DNA from: an uncultured Alphaproteobacteria bacterium
GTDB taxonomy: Bacteria; Pseudomonadota; Alphaproteobacteria; SP197
DNA: 64,000 nt
Assembly (NCBI GenBank): GCA_958295695.1
Contig: OY282363.1
Location: 744,001 to 808,000, forward strand
Direction of reading: 5' to 3'
Shown: piece by piece, positions 49,032 to 59,700 of the stretch
How the letters are laid out: every line of letters begins with the position of its first letter
Numbering within the stretch: position 1 is the stretch's first letter
The notes under the pieces: generated by a model
The model's input: only the letters and a program-made list of their open reading frames with translations
Databases searched by the model: none
Told to the model about the DNA's origin: nothing
Program-made: the position numbers and the translations under genes

Positions 49032-50969
49032 ATGAGCGCCGAAGCGCAGCGCGCCCGCGTGGCGATCGCATTGCCCGACGGATCCGTGCGCGAGTTCAAC
49101 GCGCCGGCCACCGGCGCGGACGTGGCGGCCGCGATCGGTCCCGGTCTGGCGAAGGCCGCGCTCGCCGTCAAGGTCGAGGGCGAACTGCGCGACCTCAAGC
49201 GCGAGATCGGGCGCGACGCCGCGGTCGAGATCGTCACGGCCGCGTCGGACGAGGCCCTCGATCTCGTCCGCCACGACGCCGCCCACGTTCTGGCCCAGGC
49301 CGCCAAGGAACTCTTCCCCGAGGTCCAGGTCACGATCGGCCCGGTGATCGAGGACGGCTTCTACTACGATTTCGCGCGGCCGGAACCGTTCACGCCCGCC
49401 GACCTGGAGGCCATGGAAGAGCGCATGGCCGAGATCGTCGAGCGTGACGAGCCGATCGCGCGCGAGGTCTGGGACCGCGCCGAGGCCGTCGCCCTCTTCG
49501 AGGCGCTCGGCGAGACCTACAAGGCCGAGATCGTCCGCGACCTGCCCGAGGCCGAGACGATCACGCTCTACCGCCAGGGCGACTGGATCGACCTGTGCCG
49601 CGGACCCCACCTGCCGTCGACGGGCAAGCTGCCCAGGGCCTTCAAGCTCATGAAGCTCGCGGGCGCCTACTGGCGCGGCGACAGCCGCAACGACATGCTG
49701 CAGCGCGTCTACGGCACGGCCTGGCTCGACGGGTCGCAGCTCCGGGAACACCTGACGCGGCTGGAGGAGGCCGGGAAGCGCGACCACCGCCGCCTCGGCC
49801 GGGAGCTGGACCTGTTCCATTTCCAGGACGAGGCGGTCGGGTCCGCCTTCTGGCACCCGAACGGCTGGCGGCTCTACCGGACGGTGCAGGACTACATGCG
49901 CCGCAGGCTCGACGCGGAGGGCTACAGGGAAGTCAACACGCCCCAGATGGTCGACAGGACGCTCTGGGAGGCGTCCGGCCACTGGGAGAAGTTCCGCGAG
50001 AACATGTTCACGGCCCGGACCGAGGACGATCGCGTCTGGGCGATGAAGCCCATGAACTGCCCGTGCCACGTCGAGGTCTTCCGCCGGGGCGTGAAGAGCT
50101 ACCGCGATCTGCCGCTCCGCATGGCGGAGTTCGGCTCGTGCCTGCGTTACGAGCCCTCGGGCGCGCTTCACGGTCTGATGCGCGCGCGGTCCTTCACGCA
50201 GGACGACGCGCACATCTTCTGCACCGAGGATCAGATCGCGTCCGAGACGGTCCGCTTCTGCGAGCTGCTGGCCTCGATCTACGGGGATTTCGGTTTCGAC
50301 GACATTACCGTGAAGTTCGCCGACCGGCCCGAGGTGCGCGCCGGCGACGATCCGGTCTGGGACCGGTCCGAGGACGCGCTCAGGGATGCGGCGGAGGCCG
50401 CGGGCCTCGCGCTCGCGCTCAATCCGGGCGAGGGCGCCTTCTACGGGCCGAAGCTGGAGTTCGTCCTGCGCGACGCCATCGGCCGCGACTGGCAGTGCGG
50501 CACGTTGCAGGTCGACTTCGTGCTGCCCGAGCGGCTCGACGCGAGCTACGTGGCCGAAAGCGGCGAACGCAGGCGGCCCGTCATGCTGCACCGGGCGATC
50601 CTGGGCTCGTTCGAGCGGTTCATCGCCGTGCTGATCGAGCACTACGCCGGCGCCTTTCCGCTCTGGCTGGCGCCCGTGCAGTACGCGGTGGCGACGGTCA
50701 CCAACGAGGTCGACGACTACGCGGCGCGGGTGCACGGCATGCTCGCCGGAGCCGGCCTGCGCGGGATCCTCGACACGGGCGCCGACAAGATCGGCTACAA
50801 GGTGCGTCTGCACTCGACATCGAAGGTCCCGGCGCTCGTCGCGGTCGGGAAGCGCGAGGCCGCGGAGGAGTCGGTGTCTCTGCGCCGTCTCGGAAGCGGG
50901 GATCAGCAATCCCTTGCACTTGCCGACGCCATTCATAAACTCGCGGACGAATCGCGGCCTCCGGCCTGA
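49032..50969 (+). CDS. thrS: threonine--tRNA ligase
   Basis: Charges tRNA-Thr. 645 residues, full length for the bacterial enzyme. N-terminal TGS domain ([20 protein letters not shown]), editing domain with the HxxxH-type site ([18 protein letters not shown] and, later, [12 protein letters not shown]), then the class II catalytic core. Motif 2 is [20 protein letters not shown] and motif 3 is [20 protein letters not shown]. The zinc cysteine is in [13 protein letters not shown]. The C-terminal anticodon-binding domain starts near [16 protein letters not shown] at 49032 has GGAG 10 bases upstream. It heads the thrS-infC-rpmI-rplT-pheST cluster known from E. coli. A structured leader precedes it; in E. 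coli ThrRS represses its own mRNA through such a leader. Confidence 0.97.
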   Translation: MSAEAQRARVAIALPDGSVREFNAPATGADVAAAIGPGLAKAALAVKVEGELRDLKREIGRDAAVEIVTAASDEALDLVRHDAAHVLAQAAKELFPEVQVTIGPVIEDGFYYDFARPEPFTPADLEAMEERMAEIVERDEPIAREVWDRAEAVALFEALGETYKAEIVRDLPEAETITLYRQGDWIDLCRGPHLPSTGKLPRAFKLMKLAGAYWRGDSRNDMLQRVYGTAWLDGSQLREHLTRLEEAGKRDHRRLGRELDLFHFQDEAVGSAFWHPNGWRLYRTVQDYMRRRLDAEGYREVNTPQMVDRTLWEASGHWEKFRENMFTARTEDDRVWAMKPMNCPCHVEVFRRGVKSYRDLPLRMAEFGSCLRYEPSGALHGLMRARSFTQDDAHIFCTEDQIASETVRFCELLASIYGDFGFDDITVKFADRPEVRAGDDPVWDRSEDALRDAAEAAGLALALNPGEGAFYGPKLEFVLRDAIGRDWQCGTLQVDFVLPERLDASYVAESGERRRPVMLHRAILGSFERFIAVLIEHYAGAFPLWLAPVQYAVATVTNEVDDYAARVHGMLAGAGLRGILDTGADKIGYKVRLHSTSKVPALVAVGKREAAEESVSLRRLGSGDQQSLALADAIHKLADESRPPA

Positions 50970-51004
50970 TGCGCCCCGGCCGCCAGCAAAGAGGAGTCGT
51001 CTAG

Positions 51005-51544
51005 ATCGCACGCCCACGATACAGCATGGCGCCGCCCGAGAAATCCGGTCCGCGCGCCAACGAGGATATCCGCGTTCCGCAGGTGCGCCTGATCGGCGCC
51101 GACGGATCGCAGGTCGGCGTCGTCAACATCCAGGCCGCCCTGCGCGCGGCGGAAGATTCCGGACTGGACCTCGTCGAGATCTCGCCCAACGCCGATCCGC
51201 CGGTCTGCAAGCTGCTGGACTACGGCAAGTACAAATACGAGGCCCAGAAGAAGGCCAACGAGGCGCGCAAGCGCCAGAAGACCTTCGACGTCAAGGAAAT
51301 CAAGATGCGGCCCGGCATCGACGACCACGACTACGACGTGAAGATGCGCTCGCTGATGAAGTTCCTGGGCGAAGGCGACAAGGTGAAGGTGACCATCCGG
51401 TTCCGCGGCCGCGAGCTCGCCCATCCCGAGATCGGCCGCAGGCTCCTGGGCCGCATCCAGGACGACGCCGAGGAGATCGCCAAGATCGAGGCGATGGCGA
51501 GGATGGAAGGCCGCCAGATGATCATGGTGATGGCGCCGAAGTAA
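51005..51544 (+). CDS. infC: translation initiation factor IF-3
   Basis: IF-3 binds the 30S subunit and checks the start codon and initiator tRNA. The conserved protein runs from [20 protein letters not shown] through the linker ([20 protein letters not shown]) to the C-terminal domain with [17 protein letters not shown] and [21 protein letters not shown]. The first ATG is at 51026, but the strong Shine-Dalgarno AAAGAGGAG (50988-50996) lies 29 bases before it. An in-frame ATC at 51005 has ideal 8-base spacing and gives (M)[12 protein letters not shown], 179 residues. infC is the classic gene with non-AUG starts (AUU in E. coli) that let IF-3 regulate itself, so ATC is preferred; the ATG version would be 172 residues. 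Confidence 0.93.
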   Translation: MARPRYSMAPPEKSGPRANEDIRVPQVRLIGADGSQVGVVNIQAALRAAEDSGLDLVEISPNADPPVCKLLDYGKYKYEAQKKANEARKRQKTFDVKEIKMRPGIDDHDYDVKMRSLMKFLGEGDKVKVTIRFRGRELAHPEIGRRLLGRIQDDAEEIAKIEAMARMEGRQMIMVMAPK

Positions 51545-51565
51545 CGGTTTCCGGCGCCGCGCCCC

Positions 51566-51636
51566 TTGCATATCCCGGCGCGCGCGGATATAACGCGCGC
51601 CCGTTCCGGGGGGACCGCGCCCCGGGTCCCGTTTTT
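51566..51636 (+). promoter_or_regulatory. rpmI-rplT internal promoter and attenuator-like leader
   Basis: TTGCAT (51566-51571) and TATAAC (51589-51594), 17-bp spacer, form a good promoter in the gap between infC and rpmI. Downstream the stem GGGACC/GGTCCC (51611-51616 with 51625-51630) is followed by GTTTTT, like an intrinsic terminator. A second stem CCGGGG/CCCCGG (51606-51611 with 51620-51625) uses the same bases and excludes the first. This looks like an attenuation switch, fitting L20 autoregulation known for this operon in other bacteria. Confidence 0.5.
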
Positions 51637-51662
51637 GTCAACGCCGGCTTTCGGACGGAGCC

Positions 51663-51863
51663 ATGCCGAAGCTGAAATCCAAGAGTTCGGTGAAGAAGCG
51701 CTTCTCCTTCACCGGCGGCGGCAAGCTGAAGCGCAACCATGCCGGCAAGCGCCACTTCATGCGCCGCAGGCCCAAGCGGTTCATTCGCGGCACGCGCCGC
51801 GCCGCCGCGGTGGCCAGCGCCGACGAGAAGATGGTCAAGCGTCTGCTGGCCGGCGGCGGCTGA
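51663..51863 (+). CDS. rpmI: 50S ribosomal protein L35
   Basis: A 66-residue, very basic ribosomal protein. It starts MPKLKSKSSVKKRFSFTGGG and contains KRNHAGKRHFMRRRPKRFIRG, the standard L35 pattern. ATG at 51663 follows CGGACGGAGCC. It sits 25 bp upstream of rplT and downstream of the leader region described separately. Length is normal. Confidence 0.97.
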   Translation: MPKLKSKSSVKKRFSFTGGGKLKRNHAGKRHFMRRRPKRFIRGTRRAAAVASADEKMVKRLLAGGG

Positions 51864-51887
51864 CGTCGCGGCGGGTGGATTGAACCG

Positions 51888-52253
51888 ATGGCGCGAGTGA
51901 AACGCGGGACGACGTCCCACGCCCGTCACAAGAAGGTGCTGAAGCTGGCCAAGGGATACCGCGGCCGGGCCAACAACTGCTACAGGATCGCCTTGGAGCG
52001 GGTCGAGAAGGCGCTGCAGTACGCCTATCGCGACCGCCGCGCGCGCAAGCGCGACTTCCGCGGCCTCTGGATCCAGCGCATCAACGCCGGCGCGCGCCGA
52101 CACGGCCTCACCTATTCCCGGTTCATGCACGGGATGAAGCTCGCGGGGGTTGGGCTCGACCGCAAGATCCTGGCGGATCTCGCGGTGCGCGAGCCCGCTT
52201 CCTTTGCGAAGCTCTGCGACCGGGCCCGCTCGGCGGTCGAAAAGGCGGCGTAA
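51888..52253 (+). CDS. rplT: 50S ribosomal protein L20
   Basis: A 121-residue early-assembly 23S rRNA-binding protein. Characteristic segments are [60 protein letters not shown] and [20 protein letters not shown]. In enterobacteria and Bacillus L20 represses the rpmI-rplT operon by binding its leader RNA. Here a switch-like leader is present upstream of rpmI. Length and order are normal. Confidence 0.97.
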   Translation: MARVKRGTTSHARHKKVLKLAKGYRGRANNCYRIALERVEKALQYAYRDRRARKRDFRGLWIQRINAGARRHGLTYSRFMHGMKLAGVGLDRKILADLAVREPASFAKLCDRARSAVEKAA

Positions 52254-52270
52254 GGCGCTCCCGTCGCGCC

Positions 52271-52321
52271 GCCGGTATCTTCCGGCCATCGACAGACGAG
52301 GGGGCGCGAGCCCCCTTCGTC
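52271..52321 (+). terminator. tandem hairpins between rplT and pheS (terminator or attenuator)
   Basis: Two stems follow the rplT stop. The first is small, GCCGG/CCGGC at 52271-52275 and 52282-52286. The second is strong: GACGA plus GGGGGC (52295-52305) pairs with GCCCCC and TCGTC (52310-52321), GCGA tetraloop and one bulged T, 11 bp in all. No T-run follows. It ends 19 bp before the pheS start. In E. coli the same place holds the pheM leader peptide and attenuator, but I find no Phe-rich leader peptide here. Confidence 0.55.
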
Positions 52322-52340
52322 ATGTTTGGACTTCCCCGAG

Positions 52341-53474
52341 ATGCAGGATCAGATCGACACCACCAAGAACGACACGCTCGGCGCCAGCGCGGCGGCGGAC
52401 TTCGACGTCTTGACGCTAGAAGCCAAGCTGCTGCTGAAGATCGAGACGGCGACCGACCTCGGGCGCCTCGACGCCATCCGAGTCGACGCGCTGGGCAGGA
52501 AAGGCGACATCACCGGGCTCATGAAGCGGCTCCGCGGGCTCGACCCCGACCGGCGGCGCGAGATGGGCCGGGAGCTGAACAGCGCGAAGGACTCGGTGCG
52601 GGACGCCATCGAGGCCAAGAGGGCCGAGCTGGCGCGCGCCGAGATGGACCGCAGGCTGGAGGCCGAGCGGGTCGATATCTCGCTCCCGCCCCGGCCCGAG
52701 GCCCAGGGCTCGGTCCACCCCGTCAGCCAGGTGACGGAGGAGGTCGTCGCGATCTTCCGCGAGATGGGCTTCGCCGTCGCCGAGGGCCCCGACATCGAGG
52801 ACGACTGGCTCAATTTCGGCGCCCTCAACATCCCCGACGAGCATCCCGCCCGCCAGGAGCACGACACCTTCTACCTGCCGGCCTCCGGAGAAGGCGGCCG
52901 GCCCGTGCTGCGCACTCACACCTCGCCCGTCCAGATCCGCCACATGCTCTCGAGCGAGCCGCCGATCCGCATCGTCGCGCCGGGCCGGACCTACCGCGGC
53001 GACAGCGACATGACGCATACGCCGATGTTCCATCAGGTCGAGGGCCTCGCGATCGACAAGAGCACGCACCTCGGCCACCTCAAGGGCTGTCTGCGCGATT
53101 TCGTCGAGGCGTTCTTCCAGGTCGAGAAGGCGCCCATGCGGTTCCGCCCCAGCTACTTCCCGTTCACGGCGCCGTCGATGGAGGTCGACATCGGCTGTTC
53201 CTTCGAGGGAGGGGAGCTGAAGATCGGCGCGGGCGACGACTGGCTCGAGATTCTCGGCAGCGGCATGGTCCATCCCAATGTGCTGCGCAACGGCGGGATC
53301 GACCCCGACGTCTGGCAGGGGTTCGCCTTCGGCCTCGGCATCGACCGTCTGGCGATGCTGAAGTACGGCATTCCCGATCTCCGCGGCTTCTTCGAGGCCG
53401 ATCTGCGGTGGCTGCGGCACTACGGCTTCCGGGCGTTCGACGCGCCGACGCTCCACGGAGGGCTGGCCCGATGA
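52341..53474 (+). CDS. pheS: phenylalanine--tRNA ligase alpha subunit
   Basis: Catalytic subunit of the alpha2-beta2 PheRS. 377 residues from ATG 52341; an in-frame TTG at 52326 would add five. The N-terminal coiled coil ([37 protein letters not shown]) is followed by the class II core. [19 protein letters not shown], the TSPVQIRHM motif, [20 protein letters not shown] (motif 2) and [20 protein letters not shown] (motif 3) are all seen. It overlaps pheT by four bases. Confidence 0.96.
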   Translation: MQDQIDTTKNDTLGASAAADFDVLTLEAKLLLKIETATDLGRLDAIRVDALGRKGDITGLMKRLRGLDPDRRREMGRELNSAKDSVRDAIEAKRAELARAEMDRRLEAERVDISLPPRPEAQGSVHPVSQVTEEVVAIFREMGFAVAEGPDIEDDWLNFGALNIPDEHPARQEHDTFYLPASGEGGRPVLRTHTSPVQIRHMLSSEPPIRIVAPGRTYRGDSDMTHTPMFHQVEGLAIDKSTHLGHLKGCLRDFVEAFFQVEKAPMRFRPSYFPFTAPSMEVDIGCSFEGGELKIGAGDDWLEILGSGMVHPNVLRNGGIDPDVWQGFAFGLGIDRLAMLKYGIPDLRGFFEADLRWLRHYGFRAFDAPTLHGGLAR

Positions 53475-55873
53475 GGATCACGCTCGACTGGCTCAGGCGC
53501 CATCTGGAGACGGACGCCGCGCTCGACGGGATCGTCGGGACGCTGAACCGCGTCGGGCTCGAGGTCCAGGGCGTCGAGGACCGCGCCGAGGAGCTCCGGC
53601 CCTTCACCGTGGGCTATGTGGTCGGGGCCGAACGGCATCCCAACGCCGACCGCCTGCGGGTCTGCATCGTCGAGACGGGACAGGGCGAGGTCCAGGTCGT
53701 CTGCGGCGCGCCCAACGCGCGCGCCGGCATGAAGGGCGTGTTCGCGCCGGCCGGCAGCCGCATTCCCGGCGCCGGCGTCGCTCTCGAGGAAAGCGAGATC
53801 CGGGGCGTGGCGAGCCGCGGCATGCTCTGCTCCGAGCGCGAGATGGGCCTGTCGGACGACCACGAGAGCATCATCGAGCTTCCCGCCGACGCCGAGGTCG
53901 GCGCGTCCTGGGCCAGGCTCGCCGGCCTCGACGATCCGGTCCTCGATATCGGCGTCACGCCGGACCGCGGCGACTGCTTCGGCGTGCGCGGCGTCGCCCG
54001 CGACCTCGCGGCGGCGGGGCTGGGCGCGCTCAGGCCGCTCGATACGTCCCCCGTGGAGGGCCGTTACCGGAGCCCGATCGACATCGAGCTGCGTTTCGAC
54101 GAGGCCGCGAAGGACGCATGCCCGGCCTTCATCGGGCGTCACTTCCGGGGCCTGGAGAACGGATCCAGCCCGGCCTGGATGCGGCGCAAGCTGGAGGCCG
54201 TGGGCCTGAGGCCGATCTCCGCCTTGGTCGACATCACCAATTGGCTCACCCTGGACCTCGGCCGGCCGGCCCACATCTACGACGCCGGCAAGGTCAGGGG
54301 CGCGATCGGCGCGCGCCTCGCCGAACCCGGCGAGACCTTCGAGGCGCTGAACGACAAGACCTACGAGACCGACGGCGAGATGACCGTGATCTTCGACGAG
54401 TCCGGCGCGCTCGGCCTGGGCGGCGTCATCGGCGGCGTGTCGACGGGCGTCGACGGGGACACCACGAGCGGCTTCCTGGAGATCGCGCTCTTCGATCCCG
54501 TCCGCACGGCGGCCACGGGGCGCAAGCTGGGCCTCGTCACCGACGCCCGCCAGCGTTTCGAGCGCGGCGTCGACGCCGCCTTCGCGCCCGAGGGCATGGA
54601 AGTCGCCACCCGCCTGATCCTGGACATCTGCGGCGGCGAGGCGAGCGATGCGGTGACGGCGGGCGCGATTCCCGCCGCGCGCCGGACCATGACCGTGCGG
54701 CCGTCGCGCGTGCGGTCCCTGGGCGGGGTCGCCATCGACGGGTCGCGGGCCGGGGCGATCCTCGCCGGCCTCGGCTACGGGGTCGCGGACGCGGGCGAGG
54801 ACGCCTGGATCGTGACCGTTCCGACCTGGCGGCACGACATGCAGTGCGAGGCCGACGTCATCGAGGAGGTCCTGCGCATCCACGGCTTCGACCGGGTGCC
54901 GATGGCGTCGCTGCCGCGCGAGGCGGCGGTCGCGCGTCCGGCGCTCTCGACGCGCCAGAAGCGGGTGGGCTGGGCGCGCCGCGCGCTGGCGGCCCGCGGG
55001 CTCGACGAGGCGGTCACTTATTCCTTCATCGCCTCGTCGGCCGCCCGCGCCTTCGGCGGCGGCGACCGGGGCCTGACGCTCGTCAACCCGATCTCGTCGG
55101 ATATGGACGCGATGCGCCCCTCGGGCCTGCCCGGGCTCCTGGCGGCTGCGGCGCGCAACCAGGCCCGCGGCCTGGCCGACTTCGGCCTGTTCGAGATCGG
55201 TCCCGTCTATGGCGGGACCGGGCCCGGAGACCAGAAGACGGCCGTGGCCGGCCTCAGGATCGGCCGTTCGGGACCGCGCCACTGGAACCGGGCCGACCGC
55301 GCAGTCGATGTCTTCGACGCCAAGGCCGACGCCCTCGCCGTGCTGGACGCGGTCGGCGCGCCGGCCGGGACCCCGCAATCGGCCGCCGAGGCGCCGGACT
55401 GGTACCACCCCGGCCGCTCCGGCGTCCTGCGCCTGGGGCCGAAGGTCCTGGCGGCCTTCGGCGAGCTCCACCCGCGGGTTGTCGCGGACGCGGACGCCTC
55501 GGGTCCCGTGGCCGCTTTCGAGATCCGTCTCGAGGACGTCCCGGAGCCCAGGGCGGCGACCGTCGCCCGCCCGCGCCTCTCGGTCTCGCCCTACCAGCCC
55601 GTCCGGCGCGACTTCGCCTTCGTGCTCGACGCGGGCGTGTCCGCCGAGCGGTTGGTGCGCGCCGTCCGGGGCGCGGCCAAGGCGCTCGTCCGCGAGGTCG
55701 GCGTCTTCGACCTCTACGAGGGCGAGGCCCTGGGGGAGGGCCGCAAGTCGTTGGCCGTCGCGGTCACGCTGCAGCCGGTCGACGCCACCATGACCGACGG
55801 GGAACTGGAGGCCGTCTCGGACAGGATCGTCGCCGCCGTGGCCAGACAGACCGGCGGCGAGCTGCGGGGCTGA
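53471..55873 (+). CDS. pheT: phenylalanine--tRNA ligase beta subunit
   Basis: Structural, tRNA-recognising and editing subunit of PheRS. 800 residues. The N-terminus [20 protein letters not shown] is followed by an EMAP-like tRNA-binding domain ([39 protein letters not shown]). B3/B4 editing domain contains [21 protein letters not shown]5 and the core-like domain follow ([20 protein letters not shown]). The C-terminal FDX-ACB anticodon-binding domain starts near [20 protein letters not shown]. Translation is coupled to pheS through ATGA. lepA follows 29 bp downstream. Confidence 0.96.
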   Translation: MRITLDWLRRHLETDAALDGIVGTLNRVGLEVQGVEDRAEELRPFTVGYVVGAERHPNADRLRVCIVETGQGEVQVVCGAPNARAGMKGVFAPAGSRIPGAGVALEESEIRGVASRGMLCSEREMGLSDDHESIIELPADAEVGASWARLAGLDDPVLDIGVTPDRGDCFGVRGVARDLAAAGLGALRPLDTSPVEGRYRSPIDIELRFDEAAKDACPAFIGRHFRGLENGSSPAWMRRKLEAVGLRPISALVDITNWLTLDLGRPAHIYDAGKVRGAIGARLAEPGETFEALNDKTYETDGEMTVIFDESGALGLGGVIGGVSTGVDGDTTSGFLEIALFDPVRTAATGRKLGLVTDARQRFERGVDAAFAPEGMEVATRLILDICGGEASDAVTAGAIPAARRTMTVRPSRVRSLGGVAIDGSRAGAILAGLGYGVADAGEDAWIVTVPTWRHDMQCEADVIEEVLRIHGFDRVPMASLPREAAVARPALSTRQKRVGWARRALAARGLDEAVTYSFIASSAARAFGGGDRGLTLVNPISSDMDAMRPSGLPGLLAAAARNQARGLADFGLFEIGPVYGGTGPGDQKTAVAGLRIGRSGPRHWNRADRAVDVFDAKADALAVLDAVGAPAGTPQSAAEAPDWYHPGRSGVLRLGPKVLAAFGELHPRVVADADASGPVAAFEIRLEDVPEPRAATVARPRLSVSPYQPVRRDFAFVLDAGVSAERLVRAVRGAAKALVREVGVFDLYEGEALGEGRKSLAVAVTLQPVDATMTDGELEAVSDRIVAAVARQTGGELRG

Positions 55874-55902
55874 ACGGGTCCCGCTGGGATATCGCCGGCC
55901 GC

Positions 55903-57705
<1,803 letters not shown>

Positions 57706-57901
57706 AGGCCGAAGAGACTGGGTTCCGAAGGGTTCGGCCGGCCCGAGCCTGCCGAAGGGGACGCCCTTCGACGCGGGACTCCCGCGGGGCGCTCTCCTCC
57801 GAGCGTCGTTCCGAAACGTAAGGCAAACGGGCCATCCGTGTCAAGAACAAAATAAAAACACCCCTCCGGTTCCGGCGGAAGGCGCGGAGCCGCCCGCCGC
57901 C

Positions 57902-57930
57902 TTGCCCTGCTCCGGCCGCGCGGCTAGGGT
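57902..57930 (+). promoter_or_regulatory. promoter of tRNA-Ser
   Basis: TTGCCC (57902-57907), 17-bp spacer and TAGGGT (57925-57930), ending 11 bp before the tRNA 5' end. The TAGGxT -10 resembles that proposed for thrS. The rest of the gap 57706-57941 holds small G+C-rich palindromes and an A-rich patch (57840-57860), but no gene. Confidence 0.5.
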
Positions 57931-57941
57931 CCGCCGCCCGA

Positions 57942-58029
57942 GGAGGGGTGGCCGAGCGGTCTAAGGCGCACGCCTGGAAAGCGTGTTGGGCGCAAGCCCT
58001 CGCGGGTTCGAATCCCGCCCCCTCCGCCA
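57942..58029 (+). tRNA. tRNA-Ser (GGA)
   Basis: An 88-nt cloverleaf with CCA encoded. The acceptor stem GGAGGGG (57942-57948) pairs with CCCCTCC (58019-58025). The anticodon arm CACGC-CTGGAAA-GCGTG gives anticodon GGA for UCC codons. There is a long variable arm (class II) and a GCGGG-TTCGAAT-CCCGC T-arm. The 3' end is the junction to the AT-rich islet, a classic integration position. Confidence 0.96.
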
Positions 58030-58109
58030 GACCGCTCCACCGGGGTCTTCACAGGTGCCACATGATCGTCGGAAACGAGCAGCCGGTCTCCGATGCGGGA
58101 AGAAATCGG

Positions 58110-58138
58110 TTGAATTACCACTTTGGCTTTGGTATGTA
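58110..58138 (+). promoter_or_regulatory. putative promoter of the islet genes
   Basis: TTGAAT (58110-58115), 17-bp spacer, TATGTA (58133-58138), 29 bp before the DGQHR gene start. Moderate match to the sigma-70 consensus, the best one in the short upstream region. Confidence 0.4.
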
Positions 58139-58167
58139 CGATACGCTTGTCTTGAGAGGCGTTACAA

Positions 58168-59295
58168 ATGTCAATATTGCATCTACCTGCGGCTAAAGTG
58201 CGACAGGGTGATCTGACTTTGTTTTCGACAGCAATCAAGGTCAAAACTTTAATCCAAGATTGTTTTTACTCCGTCGAAACTTTAGATTCGAGTAAATCAG
58301 GTGATTCCGGGTACCAACGTCTACTCAACCAAGCACGAGCTAGGAAACTCTCTGACTACATCGTGAAGGGACAAGAACATCAAGATGCGTTTCTGCCCAC
58401 ATCAGTATTTTTGGCAACTGACAAGGTTCTCGACTTTGACTCAACCACAAATATAATCAGTTTCGATACGACTACCGTAGGGCCATTTAGTGTTGTAGAC
58501 GGACAGCATCGTTTAGAAGGTCTGAAAATGGCCGCCAAGAAGGATGATCGGGTTCTCGAATTTGAAGTTCCTGTTAATATCGCCGCAAATCTACCAAAGC
58601 TCCATCAAATGTGTCACTTTTTGATCGTCAACACGACACAGAAAAGTGTTGATAAAGCGGTGGAACAGAGAATTATGGCCCGATTGACCGAGGCTGTAGA
58701 TGTTGAAGATATTCCAAGTTTGCCGAAATGGATCTTAAATGTCGTGGAGAGAGGGGAAGTTGAAAAGTCTCTTAGATTTGTGGATTTTTTGAATGAGGAG
58801 CCAAGTTCTCCTTGGAATAATAAGATAAAAATGGCAAACGACTCATCACCAAACATGATGATAAATCAAGGTTCATTTGTGAAAGCGATTGTCAAATATG
58901 TTCTGACTGCAAACAATCCAATTGCTGTAATAAACGATTTTAATAAGGAACGTAAGATATTTCTCAACTATTGGAAAGCTATTGCTGATCTTATCGACGA
59001 TGGAAACGCCTCAGTCCTTTATAGATATAATGGAGTAGAATTGTTCTGTCGGTTTTCGATTCCATTTTTCACAAAACTTCAAGAGGATCGCAGCTTCACC
59101 GTAAGTGCGATGAAAAATCTTCTTTCGAAATGCTTTGAAAATGTTGAAGGCGAGTTCTCTGGTGTTGGGCATCCTCAATGGTGGGCAAGAGGCGGGAAGG
59201 CAAGTGGGCTAAACGCGGGAGCTATAAACCACGTTGCTCAAGAAATGACCAAAGCTCTGCACAAGTTATCAATATCTTCTGAGATTGAATTATGA
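58168..59295 (+). CDS. DGQHR domain-containing protein (DndB-like)
   Basis: A 375-residue protein with the signature VVDGQHRLEGL (DGQHR at residues 111-115). Upstream is the basic element NQARARKLSDYIV that in this family precedes the domain, and downstream FLIVNTTQKSVDKAVEQRIM (about 151-170), the F-x-x-x-N block. DGQHR proteins are ParB/Srx-like and include DndB, the DNA-binding regulator of phosphorothioate modification; many others sit on islands with no assigned role. ATG at 58168 has GAGAGG 9 bases upstream. Low G+C, many Lys/Asn codons, and the tRNA-adjacent location point to lateral acquisition. The stop overlaps the GIY-YIG start (ATGA). No dnd genes are nearby, so the function is unknown. 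Confidence 0.85.
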   Translation: MSILHLPAAKVRQGDLTLFSTAIKVKTLIQDCFYSVETLDSSKSGDSGYQRLLNQARARKLSDYIVKGQEHQDAFLPTSVFLATDKVLDFDSTTNIISFDTTTVGPFSVVDGQHRLEGLKMAAKKDDRVLEFEVPVNIAANLPKLHQMCHFLIVNTTQKSVDKAVEQRIMARLTEAVDVEDIPSLPKWILNVVERGEVEKSLRFVDFLNEEPSSPWNNKIKMANDSSPNMMINQGSFVKAIVKYVLTANNPIAVINDFNKERKIFLNYWKAIADLIDDGNASVLYRYNGVELFCRFSIPFFTKLQEDRSFTVSAMKNLLSKCFENVEGEFSGVGHPQWWARGGKASGLNAGAINHVAQEMTKALHKLSISSEIEL

Positions 59296-59636
59296 ATGTT
59301 CAATATCTTGATCCTTGCCCGAAACAAGGCGACAGAGAGAATTTCCGTCGTGATCGCCAGCGATTTATTCCTCAAGATTCTGGATGTTATATTCTTGCCT
59401 CGTTTCAAAGAAAAGTATTGTATGTGGGCTTAACAAAGAATTTGAGACGACGTTTTGGTGAGCATTTGGATGATCCTGAAAAAATGTCCGTGACTAAAGA
59501 GGGAGCAGTGGTTTTCTTTTATTGGCTTGAATGTCAAGACTTGGAAAAAGTTGAAAGAACTTGGCAAAACCAGTGCGAATTGAAGGATGGTGTTCTTCCT
59601 ATTCTTAACAAAGCAAGATCACCAGTTTCTGTTTGA
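59292..59636 (+). CDS. GIY-YIG nuclease family protein
   Basis: A 114-residue single-domain GIY-YIG protein. FIPQDSGCYILA (the GIY part is Gly31-Cys-Tyr33) and VLYVGLTKNLRRRFGEHLDD (the YIG part is Tyr44-Val-Gly46, then Arg52-54 and His58) form the catalytic half. A glutamate in LEKVERTWQ (Glu84 or Glu88) can bind the metal, and PILNKA supplies the conserved Asn106. All catalytic positions are thus present. There is no extra DNA-binding domain, so targeting would have to come from a partner, most simply the DGQHR protein with which translation is coupled by ATGA. It could be a restriction-like, homing or repair nuclease; which is not known. Confidence 0.85.
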   Translation: MNVQYLDPCPKQGDRENFRRDRQRFIPQDSGCYILASFQRKVLYVGLTKNLRRRFGEHLDDPEKMSVTKEGAVVFFYWLECQDLEKVERTWQNQCELKDGVLPILNKARSPVSV

Positions 59637-59700
59637 GAAGCTATCTTGGCTGTATGTGTCGATGCCTGTGGCATGAGTGAGTTCATAAAAAATTTCGTCA

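Noticed and set aside
57924-58244. Minus-strand frame with the peptide GGGIRTREGLRPTRFPG
   Set aside because: It is the well-known artefact of translating the reverse strand of tRNA-Ser; the tRNA fully explains it.
58168-59295. Calling the DGQHR gene dndB
   Set aside because: No dndA/C/D/E or dndFGH genes are present and the protein is only DndB-like at the motif level.
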